Assembly (NCBI GenBank): GCA_019117605.1
Contig: DWZK01000093.1
Coordinates: forward strand, 1-44,264
Direction of reading: 5' to 3'
DNA from: Candidatus Intestinimonas stercoravium
GTDB lineage: Bacteria; Bacillota; Clostridia; Oscillospirales; Oscillospiraceae
DNA: 44,264 nt
The position numbers were made by a program, and so were the translations under genes. Positions 33,796 to 42,179 of the stretch are shown in pieces. The notes beneath the pieces are model-generated. The model had not been told where the DNA came from. It made no database searches and was given only the letters and a program-made list of their open reading frames with translations. Positions within the stretch are counted from its first letter, which is position 1. Every line of letters begins with the position of its first letter.

Positions 33796-34107
33796 GGCCT
33801 CGTCGGCGGGTGCGTCGGGGGCCTCGGTCTCGCCGGCGGTCTCCTGGACGGTCTCGGTCTCGCCGGCGGTCTCCTGGACGGTCTCGGCCTCGCCGGCGGT
33901 CTCCTCGACGGTCTCGGTCTCGCCGGCGGTCTCCTCGGGGGCCTCGGTCTCGCCGGCGGTCTCCTCGGGGGCCTCGGTCTCGCCGGCGGTCTCCTGGACG
34001 GTCTCGGCCTCGCCGGCGGTCTCCTCGATGGCCTCGGTCTCGCCGGCGGTCTCCTCGACGGTCTCAGCCGCATCGGCGGGCACGCCGGGGGTCTCGGTCT
34101 CGCCGGC
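33796..34107 (-). repeat. 30-bp tandem repeat coding ETAGE(A/T)E(T/A)x(Q/E)
   Basis: About ten near-identical 30-bp units in the GH3 gene encode an acidic, Thr/Glu-rich stretch (ETAGETETVE, ETAGEAETVQ and similar) inserted between the catalytic and following parts. DNA identity between units is very high, so the array is likely unstable in copy number. Confidence 0.85.
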
Positions 34108-35610
34108 GTCGGGATCGGCGGTGAACAGATATTCAGCGGGGATGGGCTCGCCCACCATATCGATGCCCACGGCGCCGTCCACGCGGTCCTCACCCAGCAG
34201 GTCCACCATGGCCGCATAGGGGCTGGTCATCTCGCTGATCGTGCCGTAGGAGCGCTCGCCGCCCACGCCGGAGATCAGATCCATGCCGCCCACGCCGATG
34301 ATGCCCACAGTGCGGTCATCGCCGTCCACAGCGACGGGGAGCACATCCTCCTCGTTCTTCAGAAGGACGCCGCCCTCCTCCGCGATCTTCTGGGAGCGGA
34401 GGGTGTTCTCAGCTACGATCTCGTCCAGCTCGTCCAGACGCCCCTCCAGCTGGATGACCTCCGGGGGATCGGGGTCCTCCTTGGCCAGGCCGTCGGCGCC
34501 GATCTCCACCCAGTAGAGGTAGCCGGCCCGGCCCAGGGCGGTGAGCACATTGCCCGCGGCCTCGTCCACCATGGCGTCCATCTCCGCCTGGGTGTAGGTG
34601 CCGTCGTCCACCAGGGCCTGGGCGCTCTCCTGGGAGTTGTTGCTCAGGCTGGGCATCTCCACATCGGTGCCGTCATCCAGGGTGAAGCCGCTGTTGCCGC
34701 CCCAGTCGGTGACGGTGAAGCCCACGAAGTTCCACATCTGGCGGAGCACGGTCTCCTGCAGGTAGGAGTGGGCGGAGGCCGCCGTGCCGTTGATCTTGTT
34801 GTAAGAGGACATCATGCCCAGCAGGCCGCCCTCGGTCACCGCCGCCTCGAAGCCGGGCAGATGCAGCTCGTGCATGGCCTGCTCGGAGATCTCGATGTTG
34901 GTGCCGGTACCGGGCGTGGCGTTCTGGGAGAACACGGCGAAGTGCTTGCCCACGGCGATGACGCCCTGGTCCTGCACGCCCTGGGTCTCGCCCACGGCCA
35001 TGTCGGAGAGCAGATAGGGGTCCTCGCCGAACTGGTCCTTGGCCCGGCCGAACTGGGGCATACGGGTGATGTCGAACTGGGTGCCCAGCTGGACGTTGCC
35101 GCCGATGGCCTGGTTCTCGGAGCCGTGGATCACGCCGTACTCATAGGCCATCTCCGGGTCCCAGGTGGCGGCCACCATCTGCTCCTGGGGCGGGTTGGTG
35201 GTGTCCTCCAGATAGTACACGCCGGCGGGGCCGTCGTACATCCGGGACCGGGGCACGCCCAGGCGGGGCACACCGATCAGAGAGCCGGCCTCGCCGTTGG
35301 AGCCGGTCCCGCTGCGCCCAGCAGGGCGAACTTCTCTTCATCTGTCATGGCCTTCAGCAGGGCGTCTACCTTGGCGTCCACCTCTTCGTCGGTCTCTGCC
35401 AGACCGGCCTGGACGTCCTCCCAGGTGTACAGCTCGCCGAAGTCAGGGGCATCGTCCGCGGCCAGCGCACTGGGCACGCTCATGGATGCGGTCACCGAGG
35501 CGGCCACCAACCCGGACAACAGCCTCCTTTTCCAGTTCTTTGGCACAATGATCACTCCTCGCAGTCGCTTTCTTTCCTGCACGGGGAAGATGCCCCGTGT
35601 CATTACATAT

Positions 35611-35640
35611 ATTTTACATATCGCGGCGGGAACTGACCAA
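35611..35640 (-). promoter_or_regulatory. Promoter of the GH3 gene
   Basis: On the minus strand TTGGTC (35640-35635), 18-bp spacer, TAAAAT (35616-35611), about 65 bp before the GTG start. The leader contains a small hairpin ACGGGG...CCCCGT at 35581-35599. Confidence 0.5.
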
Positions 35641-35779
35641 TGCCGATGTGAGATCATGCTATGCGGGATCTTCATAGCCGGGACAGGTGGAGAGGGGCCC
35701 CCGCGCAAGGCGGCCTGCGCTGTCCTCCGGCGGTGGAAAAATACCGAAGCACATGATGTCCGGCCGGAAGATAGAGGAT

Positions 35780-35818
35780 GAGCCCGGGCCCCAGCGAAAC
35801 ACCGCTGAGCCCGGGCTC
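35780..35818 (-). terminator. Hairpin terminator after mnmE
   Basis: GAGCCCGGGC (35780-35789) pairs with GCCCGGGCTC (35809-35818), with an inner GCG/CGC. It lies 29 bp after the mnmE stop. U-run is poor. Confidence 0.6.
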
Positions 35819-35846
35819 CATCCTTGCCGTTGCGGGCGATGAGCGC

Positions 35847-37238
35847 TCACTTGCCCACACAGAAGCGGGAGAAGATCCGGTCCACCACGTCCTCTCTGAC
35901 GGCCCGGCCGGTGAGCTCGGCCAGGGCCTCCAGGGCGTCCTCCACCCCGGTGAGCACCGCGTCGGGGGTGAGCCCGGCCTCCAGGGCCTGTCCTCCCTCC
36001 CGAAGGGCGTCCAGGGCCCTGCGGGCGGCCTCCGCCTGCCGGGCGTTGGTGAGCATGGCCCCCGTCTCTCCCGGGGCGCCGGCGGGGAAGAGGGCGGCCA
36101 CGGCGGCCCCCAGCTCCTCCAGCCCCGCCCCGGTCCGGGCGCTCACCGAGAGCTGGGGGGCGGGGGCCCCATCGGGGAGGCGGAAGGGGAGGGCGTCCTC
36201 CTGGGGCAGGTCCGCTTTGGTGCGCACCAGCAGCGCCCGGGGGCACTTGGAGAGGGCCTCCTCCCACAGGGCCTCCTCGGCGGCCCTGCGGGCGGGGTCC
36301 GGCGGGGCGGAGCCGTCCACCAGCACCAGGGCCAGCTCGGCCTCCTCCAGGGCGGCCCGGCTCCGCTCCACCCCCAGCCGCTCCACCGGGTCGGCGGTGT
36401 CCCGGAGGCCCGCCGTGTCCACTAGGCGGAGGAGCACGCCGCCCAGGGCGCACCGCTCCTCCACCGTGTCCCGGGTGGTGCCGGGGATGTCGGTGACGAT
36501 GGCCCGCTGATAGCCCACCAGGGCGTTGAGCAGGGAGGACTTCCCCGCGTTGGGCAGGCCCACGATGGCGCAGGGGGCCCCACGGACCAGGAAGCGGCCC
36601 CGGCCGTAAGTGGCCAGCAGGGCCTCCAGGTCCGCCGCCGCCCCTTCCATGGTCTCGGAGAGCGCCTGGGCACGGAAGGGGTCGATGTCCTCATCCGGGT
36701 AGTCCAGCACCGCGTGGAAGTGGGCGGTCAGGTCCAGGAGCCGCTGGTACACCCCCTCCACCCGGCGGGAGAGGGCTCCGGTGAGCTGCCCCGCCGCCGT
36801 CCGGGCGGCCTCGGGGGTCTCCGCGTCCAGCAGGTCGGCCACCGCCTCCGCCTGGGGCAGGTCCAGCTTCCCCGCCAGGAAGGCCCGGCGGGTGAACTCC
36901 CCCGGCTGGGCGGGCCGGGCCCCGGCGGCGTACAGGGCCTCCAGCCCCAGAGAGAGCACCATGGGGGAGCCGTGGCAGTGGAGCTCCGCCGTATCCTCCC
37001 CAGTGTAGCTGTGGGGAGCCCGGGACACGGTGGCCAGGACCTGGTCGATGACGTTGCCCTCCCGGTCCAGCAGGGAGCCGTACACCAGCCTCTGGGCGGG
37101 GACCTCCGAGAGGGGACGGCCCGACCGGGCGCGGAACACCCGGTCCGCGGCCTGGATGGCTCCCTCGCCGGACAGGCGCAGGATGCCGATGGCCGCCGGG
37201 GCGGCGGCGGTGGAGAGGGCGGCGATGAGATGGGACAT
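35847..37238 (-). CDS. mnmE: tRNA modification GTPase MnmE (TrmE)
   Basis: The track ORF begins at 37523; the ATG at 37238 after CAGGAGGTCC gives MSHLIAALSTAAAPAAIG and 463 residues, the normal length. N-domain with the formyl-THF-binding GRPLSEVPAQRLVYG region, helical domain, then the G domain: GLPNAGKSSLLNAL (G1, near 227), DIPGTTRDTVEE (G2), DTAGLRDTADPVERLG (G3) and RTKAD (G4). The C-terminal FCVGK carries the family's catalytic Cys. With MnmG it modifies U34 of tRNAs. MnmG, jag and rnpA are not in the window, so the usual end-of-chromosome order is broken or out of view. Confidence 0.95.
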   Translation of the reverse strand: MSHLIAALSTAAAPAAIGILRLSGEGAIQAADRVFRARSGRPLSEVPAQRLVYGSLLDREGNVIDQVLATVSRAPHSYTGEDTAELHCHGSPMVLSLGLEALYAAGARPAQPGEFTRRAFLAGKLDLPQAEAVADLLDAETPEAARTAAGQLTGALSRRVEGVYQRLLDLTAHFHAVLDYPDEDIDPFRAQALSETMEGAAADLEALLATYGRGRFLVRGAPCAIVGLPNAGKSSLLNALVGYQRAIVTDIPGTTRDTVEERCALGGVLLRLVDTAGLRDTADPVERLGVERSRAALEEAELALVLVDGSAPPDPARRAAEEALWEEALSKCPRALLVRTKADLPQEDALPFRLPDGAPAPQLSVSARTGAGLEELGAAVAALFPAGAPGETGAMLTNARQAEAARRALDALREGGQALEAGLTPDAVLTGVEDALEALAELTGRAVREDVVDRIFSRFCVGK

Positions 37239-37259
37239 GGTGAGGACCTCCTGTGGGGA

Positions 37260-37295
37260 CCGGGCGGGCCCTTTTTGAAAAACAGGCCCGCCCGG
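37260..37295 (-). promoter_or_regulatory. 11-bp GC hairpin in the mnmE leader
   Basis: CCGGGCGGGCC (37260-37270) pairs perfectly with GGCCCGCCCGG (37285-37295) around a loop with runs of T and A. It ends 22 nt before the mnmE ATG and just ahead of the ribosome site, so it could affect translation or be a leftover terminator. The rest of 37300-37532 has no gene; a 16-bp palindrome ATATACGATCGTATAT is at 37483-37498. Confidence 0.4.
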
Positions 37296-37452
37296 AGAGA
37301 AAAATAGAAGATCGTCGAAAACGCCGTGTAAGGTGTCCTTGACAGGTTGATTATGTCTACTCGATCGCATACAGAGGAGTTTCCACCGGCCTGCGGATGG
37401 ATGTGGAAGATCCGGTGGAAAATGTGCAAAACCCTTGTGGATACTGAAAGTG

Positions 37453-37473
37453 GGGCGGAGATCGCTCCCGCCC
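37453..37473 (-). terminator. Weak hairpin after the FAD oxidoreductase gene
   Basis: Minus-strand stem GGGCGGGAG/CTCCGCCC around CGAT with one bulge, then ACTTTCAG, about 60 bp after the stop. Low confidence as a terminator. Confidence 0.35.
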
Positions 37474-37532
37474 GGGGGATGGATATACGATCGTATATGC
37501 CCCGCCAAAGGCGGAGGAGACATAACGTCCGG

Positions 37533-38930
37533 TCAGCCCTGTTCCAGGCGTCCGGCGATGACCTGGGCCACCTTGACGCCGGAGGCGCCGGCCTGGGCCA
37601 GGCCCCGGGTGATGCCCGCTCCGTCGCCGATGGCGAAGAAGCGTGGGAGGGCGGTCTCCAGCTCGCCGGAGAGGGCCAGCCGGGAGGAGTAGAACTTGAC
37701 CTCCGCGCCGTAGAGCAGGGTGTCGTAATTGGCGGTGCCCGGGGCCAGCTTGTCCAGCTGGTAGATCATCTCGATGATGTTGTCCAGCTGCCGCTTGGGC
37801 AGGGCCAGGGACAGGTCGCCGGGCACGGCGGCGGTGAGGGTGGGCCGGGTGAAGGACTGGCGCATCCGGTGCTCGTTGGTGCGCACCCCCTTCACCAGAT
37901 CCCCGAAGCGCTGCACCAGCACGCCGCCGGAGAGCATGTTGGACAGGGAGGCGATATGCTTGCCGTAGCGGTAGGGCTCGTTGAAGGGCTCTGTGAACCG
38001 GTTGGACACCAGCAGGGCGAAGTTGGTGTTCTCGCTCTGAAGGGCGGGGTCCGCGTAGGAGTGGCCGTTGACGGTATTGATGCCCTCCACGTTCTCCGCC
38101 ACCACATGGCCGTAGGGGTTCATGCAGAAGGTGCGCACCTGGTCGCCGTACTGCTTGGTGCGGTAGACCAGCTTGGACTCGTAGACCACGCTGGTGATGT
38201 GCTCGAACACACGGGCGGGCAGCTCCACCCGGACGCCGATATCCACCTGGTTGTTGATGAGGGAGAGGCCCAGGCCCTTGCACTGGTCGGCGAACCACTC
38301 CGCGCCCGAGCGGCCCGGAGCGGCGACGAGCCAGTCGCAGGAGATCTCGCCGCCCTGCTCCAGCTCCAGACGGTAGCCGCCGTCCGCAGTGTGGATGGCG
38401 GCCACAGCGGTGTGGAAGCGGAACTCGATCCGGGGCTTCAGGTCCTCATAGATGTTCTGGAGGATCTTCAGGTTCTTCTCCGTGCCCAGGTGCTTGCACC
38501 GGGCCTGAAGCAGGTGGAGGTCGAACTCCAGGGCCTTCTTGGCCAGGTCACGGGCCTGCGGGGTGTCGGTGGAGTACATCTCGGTGGTGGCGCCGTGGGC
38601 GACGTTGATCGAGTCCACATACTCGATGAGCTCCATCACCTCGCCGGCGGGCATGAAGTCGGTGAGCCAGCCGCCGAAGGCGGTGGTGAAGTTGAACTTC
38701 CCGTCGGAGAAGGCCCCGGCCCCGCCGAAGCCGCACATGGTGCCGCACACCTTGCACTGGATGCAGTCCCGCACCTTGCCGGCCACGATGGGACAGCTCC
38801 GGCTGTAGATGTCCGCCCCCTGCTCCAGCACCACGACCCGGAGGCCGGGGCAGCGCCGGATGAGCTCATAGCCCGCATAGATCCCCGCCTCTCCGCAGCC
38901 GATGATCGCCACGTCGTATCTCTCGTTCAT
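37533..38930 (-). CDS. FAD-dependent oxidoreductase (COG2509-like), possible iron-sulfur site
   Basis: The track start is 39092; the ATG at 38930 with AAAGGAGCGG upstream gives MNERYDVAIIGCGEAGIYAG and 465 residues. It has the FAD dinucleotide motif IIGCGEAGIYAG, then CPIVAGKVRDCIQCKVCGTMCGF, a Cys-rich stretch near 47-69, GAGAFSDGKFN, and a C-terminal FAD motif FFAIGDGAGITRGLAQA near 435. Members are annotated as FAD-dependent dehydrogenases of unknown substrate, often found in Clostridia. Promoter TTTGTC-16-TATACT at 39040-39013. No clear functional link with mnmE. Confidence 0.8.
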   Translation of the reverse strand: MNERYDVAIIGCGEAGIYAGYELIRRCPGLRVVVLEQGADIYSRSCPIVAGKVRDCIQCKVCGTMCGFGGAGAFSDGKFNFTTAFGGWLTDFMPAGEVMELIEYVDSINVAHGATTEMYSTDTPQARDLAKKALEFDLHLLQARCKHLGTEKNLKILQNIYEDLKPRIEFRFHTAVAAIHTADGGYRLELEQGGEISCDWLVAAPGRSGAEWFADQCKGLGLSLINNQVDIGVRVELPARVFEHITSVVYESKLVYRTKQYGDQVRTFCMNPYGHVVAENVEGINTVNGHSYADPALQSENTNFALLVSNRFTEPFNEPYRYGKHIASLSNMLSGGVLVQRFGDLVKGVRTNEHRMRQSFTRPTLTAAVPGDLSLALPKRQLDNIIEMIYQLDKLAPGTANYDTLLYGAEVKFYSSRLALSGELETALPRFFAIGDGAGITRGLAQAGASGVKVAQVIAGRLEQG

Positions 38931-39012
38931 GTGTTCCGCTCCTTTGCGTGTCCGTCTCCCGGGGAAGGATGTCTCTTCCGGGGAGGGATAGATGACATAT
39001 CTCTTCCATTTT

Positions 39013-39040
39013 AGTATACCAAAAAAACAGAGAGGACAAA
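39013..39040 (-). promoter_or_regulatory. Promoter of the FAD oxidoreductase gene
   Basis: On the minus strand TTTGTC (39040-39035), 16-bp spacer, TATACT (39018-39013). It lies 83 bp before the ATG. Confidence 0.5.
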
Positions 39041-39130
39041 AGGAGAAAAATTTTTTGGCGCCGAGGGAACTTTCCCCGCCGGCCGCCGTCAAAGGGAGAG
39101 GAAACGATAAGAAAGCAAAGGAGATCAGCT

Positions 39131-39934
39131 ATGAAACGTATCTTTACTGCAGCCCTTGCCATGGGCATGGTCCTCTCCCTGGGCGCCTCCGCCCTGGCCG
39201 CCGGGAGCTACAGCGGCTCCATCACCGTCAACGGCACGGCGGTGGACACCGCCTCCCTCCCCGCAGCCCCCGCCGGGGCCACCTATGTGCCCCTGCGCAC
39301 GGTGGCCGAGGCCGACTACGGCTTTGCCGACTGGTATCCCGAGGAGGGCCGCTCCTTCTTCTCCCTGGATGCCAACAGCATCTATGTGGACTGCGCCACC
39401 GGCGCGATCGAGGTCAACGATCAGACCGTGAGCGGGATGAACGCCGTCTTCGTCCAGGGCGTCACCTATGTGCCCGTGGGCCTGTTCGACCGGCTGGAGG
39501 GCTACACCGCCACGGTCACCGGCGCTGACATCGCCATCGCCACCCCCAACGGGGAGGCCCTCACCAAGCTGGCCCGGCAGATCATCGACACCGTGGGCAT
39601 GGGCGCCTCCATCAAGCAGGACGCCGCCGGCATGGAGTCCTTCTACGGCATCCCCGCCGACTGCTTTGAAGAAGCGATAGGCTTCTTCCCCATGATGATC
39701 AGCGCGGACACCGTGGTGATCGGCAAGGTGGCCCCCGGCAAGATGGACGCGGCCAAGGAGGCCCTGGAGGCCCAGCGGGCCGCCACCCAGCAGAGCTTCG
39801 AGCAGTATCTGCCCGGGCCCCTGGAGGTGGCCAAGAACGGCCAGGTGGTCACCAGCGGCGACTACATCATGCTCATCCTCTCCAGTGACAACGACACCGC
39901 CATCGACCTGTTCCAGGCGGGCGTGCAGGGCTGA
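39131..39934 (+). CDS. Secreted stalk-domain protein with C-terminal DUF4358
   Basis: A 267-residue protein with a signal peptide (MKRIFTAALAMGMVLSLGASALAA). Residues 28-140 form a copper-amine-oxidase N-terminal-like stalk domain: ITVNGTAVD, YVPLRTVAEA and VTYVPVGLFDRL. Residues 145-262 match DUF4358: ESFYGIP, DTVVIGKVAPGKMDAAKEALEAQ and SGDYIMLILSSD. Function of DUF4358 is not known; such proteins are surface-exposed in Clostridia. ATG at 39131 with AAAGGAGAT upstream. It is isolated between a divergent oxidoreductase gene and a palindrome-rich repeat. Confidence 0.8.
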   Translation: MKRIFTAALAMGMVLSLGASALAAGSYSGSITVNGTAVDTASLPAAPAGATYVPLRTVAEADYGFADWYPEEGRSFFSLDANSIYVDCATGAIEVNDQTVSGMNAVFVQGVTYVPVGLFDRLEGYTATVTGADIAIATPNGEALTKLARQIIDTVGMGASIKQDAAGMESFYGIPADCFEEAIGFFPMMISADTVVIGKVAPGKMDAAKEALEAQRAATQQSFEQYLPGPLEVAKNGQVVTSGDYIMLILSSDNDTAIDLFQAGVQG

Positions 39935-39960
39935 GCCCTCCCCGCGATACGGCGGGAGAC

Positions 39961-40213
39961 AGAAAAGACAGGGGCGGACATCCAAACGGATGTCCGCCCC
40001 TGTCTCAGCCTGTCGAAGAAGTGGTACAACGCTGGAGAAGCAGCGGGGGGATAGTGTGAAAGGGGGGCGGTGAGCCCCCACTTTCGCGTACAGTCGGGAA
40101 CATTTTGACGCAAGTCAAAATGTCAGACAGCGTGTCAAAAAAGTCCAAATGGACTTTTTTGACACGCTGAGACAGGGGCGGACATCCAAACGGATGTCCG
40201 CCCCTGTCTTTTC
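39961..40213. repeat. MITE-like element with 60-bp inverted repeats and nested palindromes
   Basis: Two near-identical ~60-bp arms in opposite orientation (39961-40021 and 40154-40213) each contain the palindrome GACAGGGGCGGACATCC (17-bp stems at 39967-39983/39988-40004 and 40171-40187/40192-40208). Between them are a 19-bp stem (40128-40146 with 40151-40169), a 9-bp stem with GCAA loop (40101-40122) and a GC-rich hairpin near 40058-40086. No gene inside. It sits between convergent genes, so it could act as a double terminator, but the arms suggest a mobile or repeat-family unit. Confidence 0.6.
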
Positions 40214-40223
40214 CATGGTGTGG

Positions 40224-41051
40224 TCAGACCTGGAACTGCGCCCCCGCGCCGATCCAGCGGATGCGGTCCCCCATGGTCCTCTTCAGTCCCTCGAAGCCGG
40301 CGGGCCCGGTACAGTGACAGGTGTAGTAGGTGGTGCCGGGATAGCGGAGCAGGGCGCCGGCGATGGCGTCCAGGGTCTCCTGGGGCACACAGCCGCCGTC
40401 CCGGGGGTTGGAGAGGTGGAAACCGCCGATCACCGCGTCCATGGGCCGGCCGGCCAGCTCCACGGCCCGCTCCAGGATGTTCAGGATGCCCCGGTGGGCG
40501 CAGCCTGCGATCAGTACGGCGGTGTCCCCCTCCTGGTAGAGCAGGTCCTGCTCGTGGAGGAATGGGTCGGGCCGCAGGTCCTCCGCCGTGCCGGTGAGGA
40601 GGGTATTCTGGGTCTGGGGCCGGAGCTTGTCCCCGGGGACCGAGGAGAAGATCGTGAAGCCCCCCTCCAGGACCTGGTCGCCGGTGAGGAGGACCACCCG
40701 GGGCTCTCCCCGCAGGGCGGGGTCCAGCCCGATGGGCTCCACCTTCCCGCTGGCGCGCCTGGTGAAATGGGGCTCCAGAGCGGCGGCCTGCATGTATACC
40801 TTTGCCCTGGGGCAGGCGTCCAGGAAGGCCCGAAGGCCGCCGCCGTGGTCGTTGTGTCCGTGGGAGAGGACCGCGAAGTCCACGTCCGCCAGGTCCAGGC
40901 CCAGCCGCGCGGCGTTCTCCAGGAAGAGGCCGCTGGCGCCGGTGTCGAAGAGCACCTTGTGTCCGGGGGTGGTGAGGTACAGGCTCAGACCGTGCTCGCA
41001 GGAAAAGGAAGCGGAAGAGACGCTGTCATCCATCAAGACTGAGATCTGCAT
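40224..41051 (-). CDS. MBL-fold metallo-hydrolase (DHPMPT-synthase-like group)
   Basis: The ATG at 41051 with CAAGGAGGTAAC upstream gives 275 residues; the track starts 11 residues earlier without a site. Metallo-beta-lactamase motifs: LFDTGASG near 37, SHGHNDHGGG near 65 (metal ligands), CAHRGILNI near 184 and GGFHL near 212, and the final TCHCTG near 242. This pattern matches the 7,8-dihydropterin-methyl-aminobenzene phosphate synthase-like subgroup. Actual substrate in bacteria unknown. It has no operon partner on the same strand; the TipA-like gene starts its own unit. Confidence 0.82.
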   Translation of the reverse strand: MQISVLMDDSVSSASFSCEHGLSLYLTTPGHKVLFDTGASGLFLENAARLGLDLADVDFAVLSHGHNDHGGGLRAFLDACPRAKVYMQAAALEPHFTRRASGKVEPIGLDPALRGEPRVVLLTGDQVLEGGFTIFSSVPGDKLRPQTQNTLLTGTAEDLRPDPFLHEQDLLYQEGDTAVLIAGCAHRGILNILERAVELAGRPMDAVIGGFHLSNPRDGGCVPQETLDAIAGALLRYPGTTYYTCHCTGPAGFEGLKRTMGDRIRWIGAGAQFQV

Positions 41052-41136
41052 CGAAGTTACCTCCTTGGGCGGGGCTGCCGCCACTCGTCACGCCCATTAT
41101 ACCACGGACCGCGCGCACCTTCCACCGGTTTTGGGG

Positions 41137-41895
41137 CTACCGGGCCCAGTGGGCCACCGCGTCCCGCAGGAAGCGGGCGCAGCCGGGGACGTCCCGGTCG
41201 TAGTATGCGGTGAAGCGGGGGTCCGCCACATAGAGCTCCGCCAGCCCTCTGTGCTTGGCCGGGTCGTAGGGCCCTCCCGTAGCGGTGAGCCACTGGCGGT
41301 GGAGGGCGGCGATCTCCTGTCCCGCCCCGCTCTCGGGAGAGAGGGCGGACTGCACCGCCGCCTCCAGACGGCGCTGGATCTCGCCGCCCAGCCGGGACCA
41401 CTCCCGGTACTGGGACTGGGTCAGGCCCATCACGGCGGCGTGGGCCTCGTCTACCGGGGCGTCGCCGTATCGCGCCCGGATCTCCCGGCCGTAGGTGTCC
41501 TCGTTCCACGCCACGGCCCGCTGTTTGAATACCTCGAATTTCTGCTCGTCGTTCATGATCTCATCCCTTTCCTGTGCCCGGATGGTGTCCTTCACCGACC
41601 GGATCAGGCCGTCGAGCCGGGCCCGCTCCGCCTCCAGCGCGGCCAGGTGGCTGCGCAGGGCGGCCAGGCGGTCGAAGGCGGGGTCGTCCAGGCACGCTTT
41701 GATCTGGGAGAGCCCCACCCCCAGGGCCCGGTAATAGAGGATGTCCTGGAGCCGGTCCACCTCCGCCGGGCCGTAGTAGCGGTGACCGCTCTCCGCGGTG
41801 CGGCTGGGCTTCAGCAGGCCGATCTGGTCATACCAGCGCAGTGTCCGGGTGGTGGTCCCGGACAGGCGCGCGAGGACTTGGATCGAATATTCCAC
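41137..41895 (-). CDS. MerR-family regulator of TipA type
   Basis: A 252-residue protein. Residues 1-75 are the MerR DNA-binding domain: YSIQVLARLSGTTTRTLRWYDQIGLLKPSR with the YYGPAEVDRLQDI wing. Residues 80-112 are a coiled-coil dimer helix (LRSHLAALEAERARLDGLI), and 115-252 a TipAS-like drug-sensing domain (FKQRAVAWNEDTYGREIRARYG, LTQSQYREW, LYVADPRFTAYYD). Such regulators sense multi-ring or peptide antibiotics and activate promoters with a 19-bp spacer. Its own promoter has that spacing, so autoregulation is likely. Confidence 0.88.
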   Translation of the reverse strand: MEYSIQVLARLSGTTTRTLRWYDQIGLLKPSRTAESGHRYYGPAEVDRLQDILYYRALGVGLSQIKACLDDPAFDRLAALRSHLAALEAERARLDGLIRSVKDTIRAQERDEIMNDEQKFEVFKQRAVAWNEDTYGREIRARYGDAPVDEAHAAVMGLTQSQYREWSRLGGEIQRRLEAAVQSALSPESGAGQEIAALHRQWLTATGGPYDPAKHRGLAELYVADPRFTAYYDRDVPGCARFLRDAVAHWAR

Positions 41896-41961
41896 AGGGC
41901 ATATCTCCTCCTTGGGCGCATCTTCGGGGCCGCGGCCGGCCGCATCCGGGCCCCTATGGAC

Positions 41962-41992
41962 AGTGTAGCAGTTGACGCAGCGGCAGAGTCAA
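41962..41992 (-). promoter_or_regulatory. MerR-type promoter with 19-bp spacer
   Basis: On the minus strand TTGACT (41992-41987), 19-bp spacer, TACACT (41967-41962). The dyad TTGAC-N11-GTCAA overlaps the -35 and spacer. A 19-bp spacer with internal dyad is the hallmark of MerR-activated promoters, here in front of the TipA-like gene. Confidence 0.65.
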
Positions 41993-42179
41993 GAGGGAAG
42001 ATCCGACCTCTTTCGCCAAAAGGGGATATCTGATATACTGGATGTCCAGCGGGCCGGAGCGGGGGCTCCGGCCGGGCCCGGCCTGCGCGAAAAAAACAAG
42101 CACTGTCGCGAGGCGGGCAGGGGGGGAGGTGGAGCATATCACGCCTGCCGACCATTTGAAAGAAAGGAAGCATGACAGA

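Larger units (their letters stand above)
31273..35546 (-). pseudogene. Secreted GH3 beta-glucosidase-like protein with SLH domains, frameshifted
   Basis: A GTG start at 35546 (GAGGAG upstream) gives a signal peptide (KNWKRRLLSGLVAASVTASM...ALAADD) and the GH3 opening TDEEKFALLG. There the frame shifts: one base appears missing near 35314-35316, and the rest continues in another frame from GSGTGSNGEAGSLIGVPRLG to the stop at 31273. Domains in order: GH3 catalytic domain with KHFAVF and nucleophile Asp in VTDWGG, an ETAGE repeat region, a PA14-like insert, GH3 second domain, a FPGGG-repeat loop, an Fn3-like end, an acidic linker and three SLH repeats (FTDVPAGHWA, FTDVAAGQWY, YPDASSVSSWA). It would be cell-wall anchored and hydrolyse beta-glucosides. 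Real mutation or sequencing error cannot be told apart. Confidence 0.85.

Noticed and set aside
32540-34107. CRISPR-like arrays
   Set aside because: Repeats are contiguous, in frame and lack unique spacers; they encode low-complexity protein.
29974-35781. 1,935-residue plus-strand ORF over yqfD and the GH3 gene
   Set aside because: It is a shadow of the GC-rich minus-strand genes; its Gly/Leu/Ala-rich repeats mirror the ETAGE and FPGGG arrays, and no family or ribosome site supports it.
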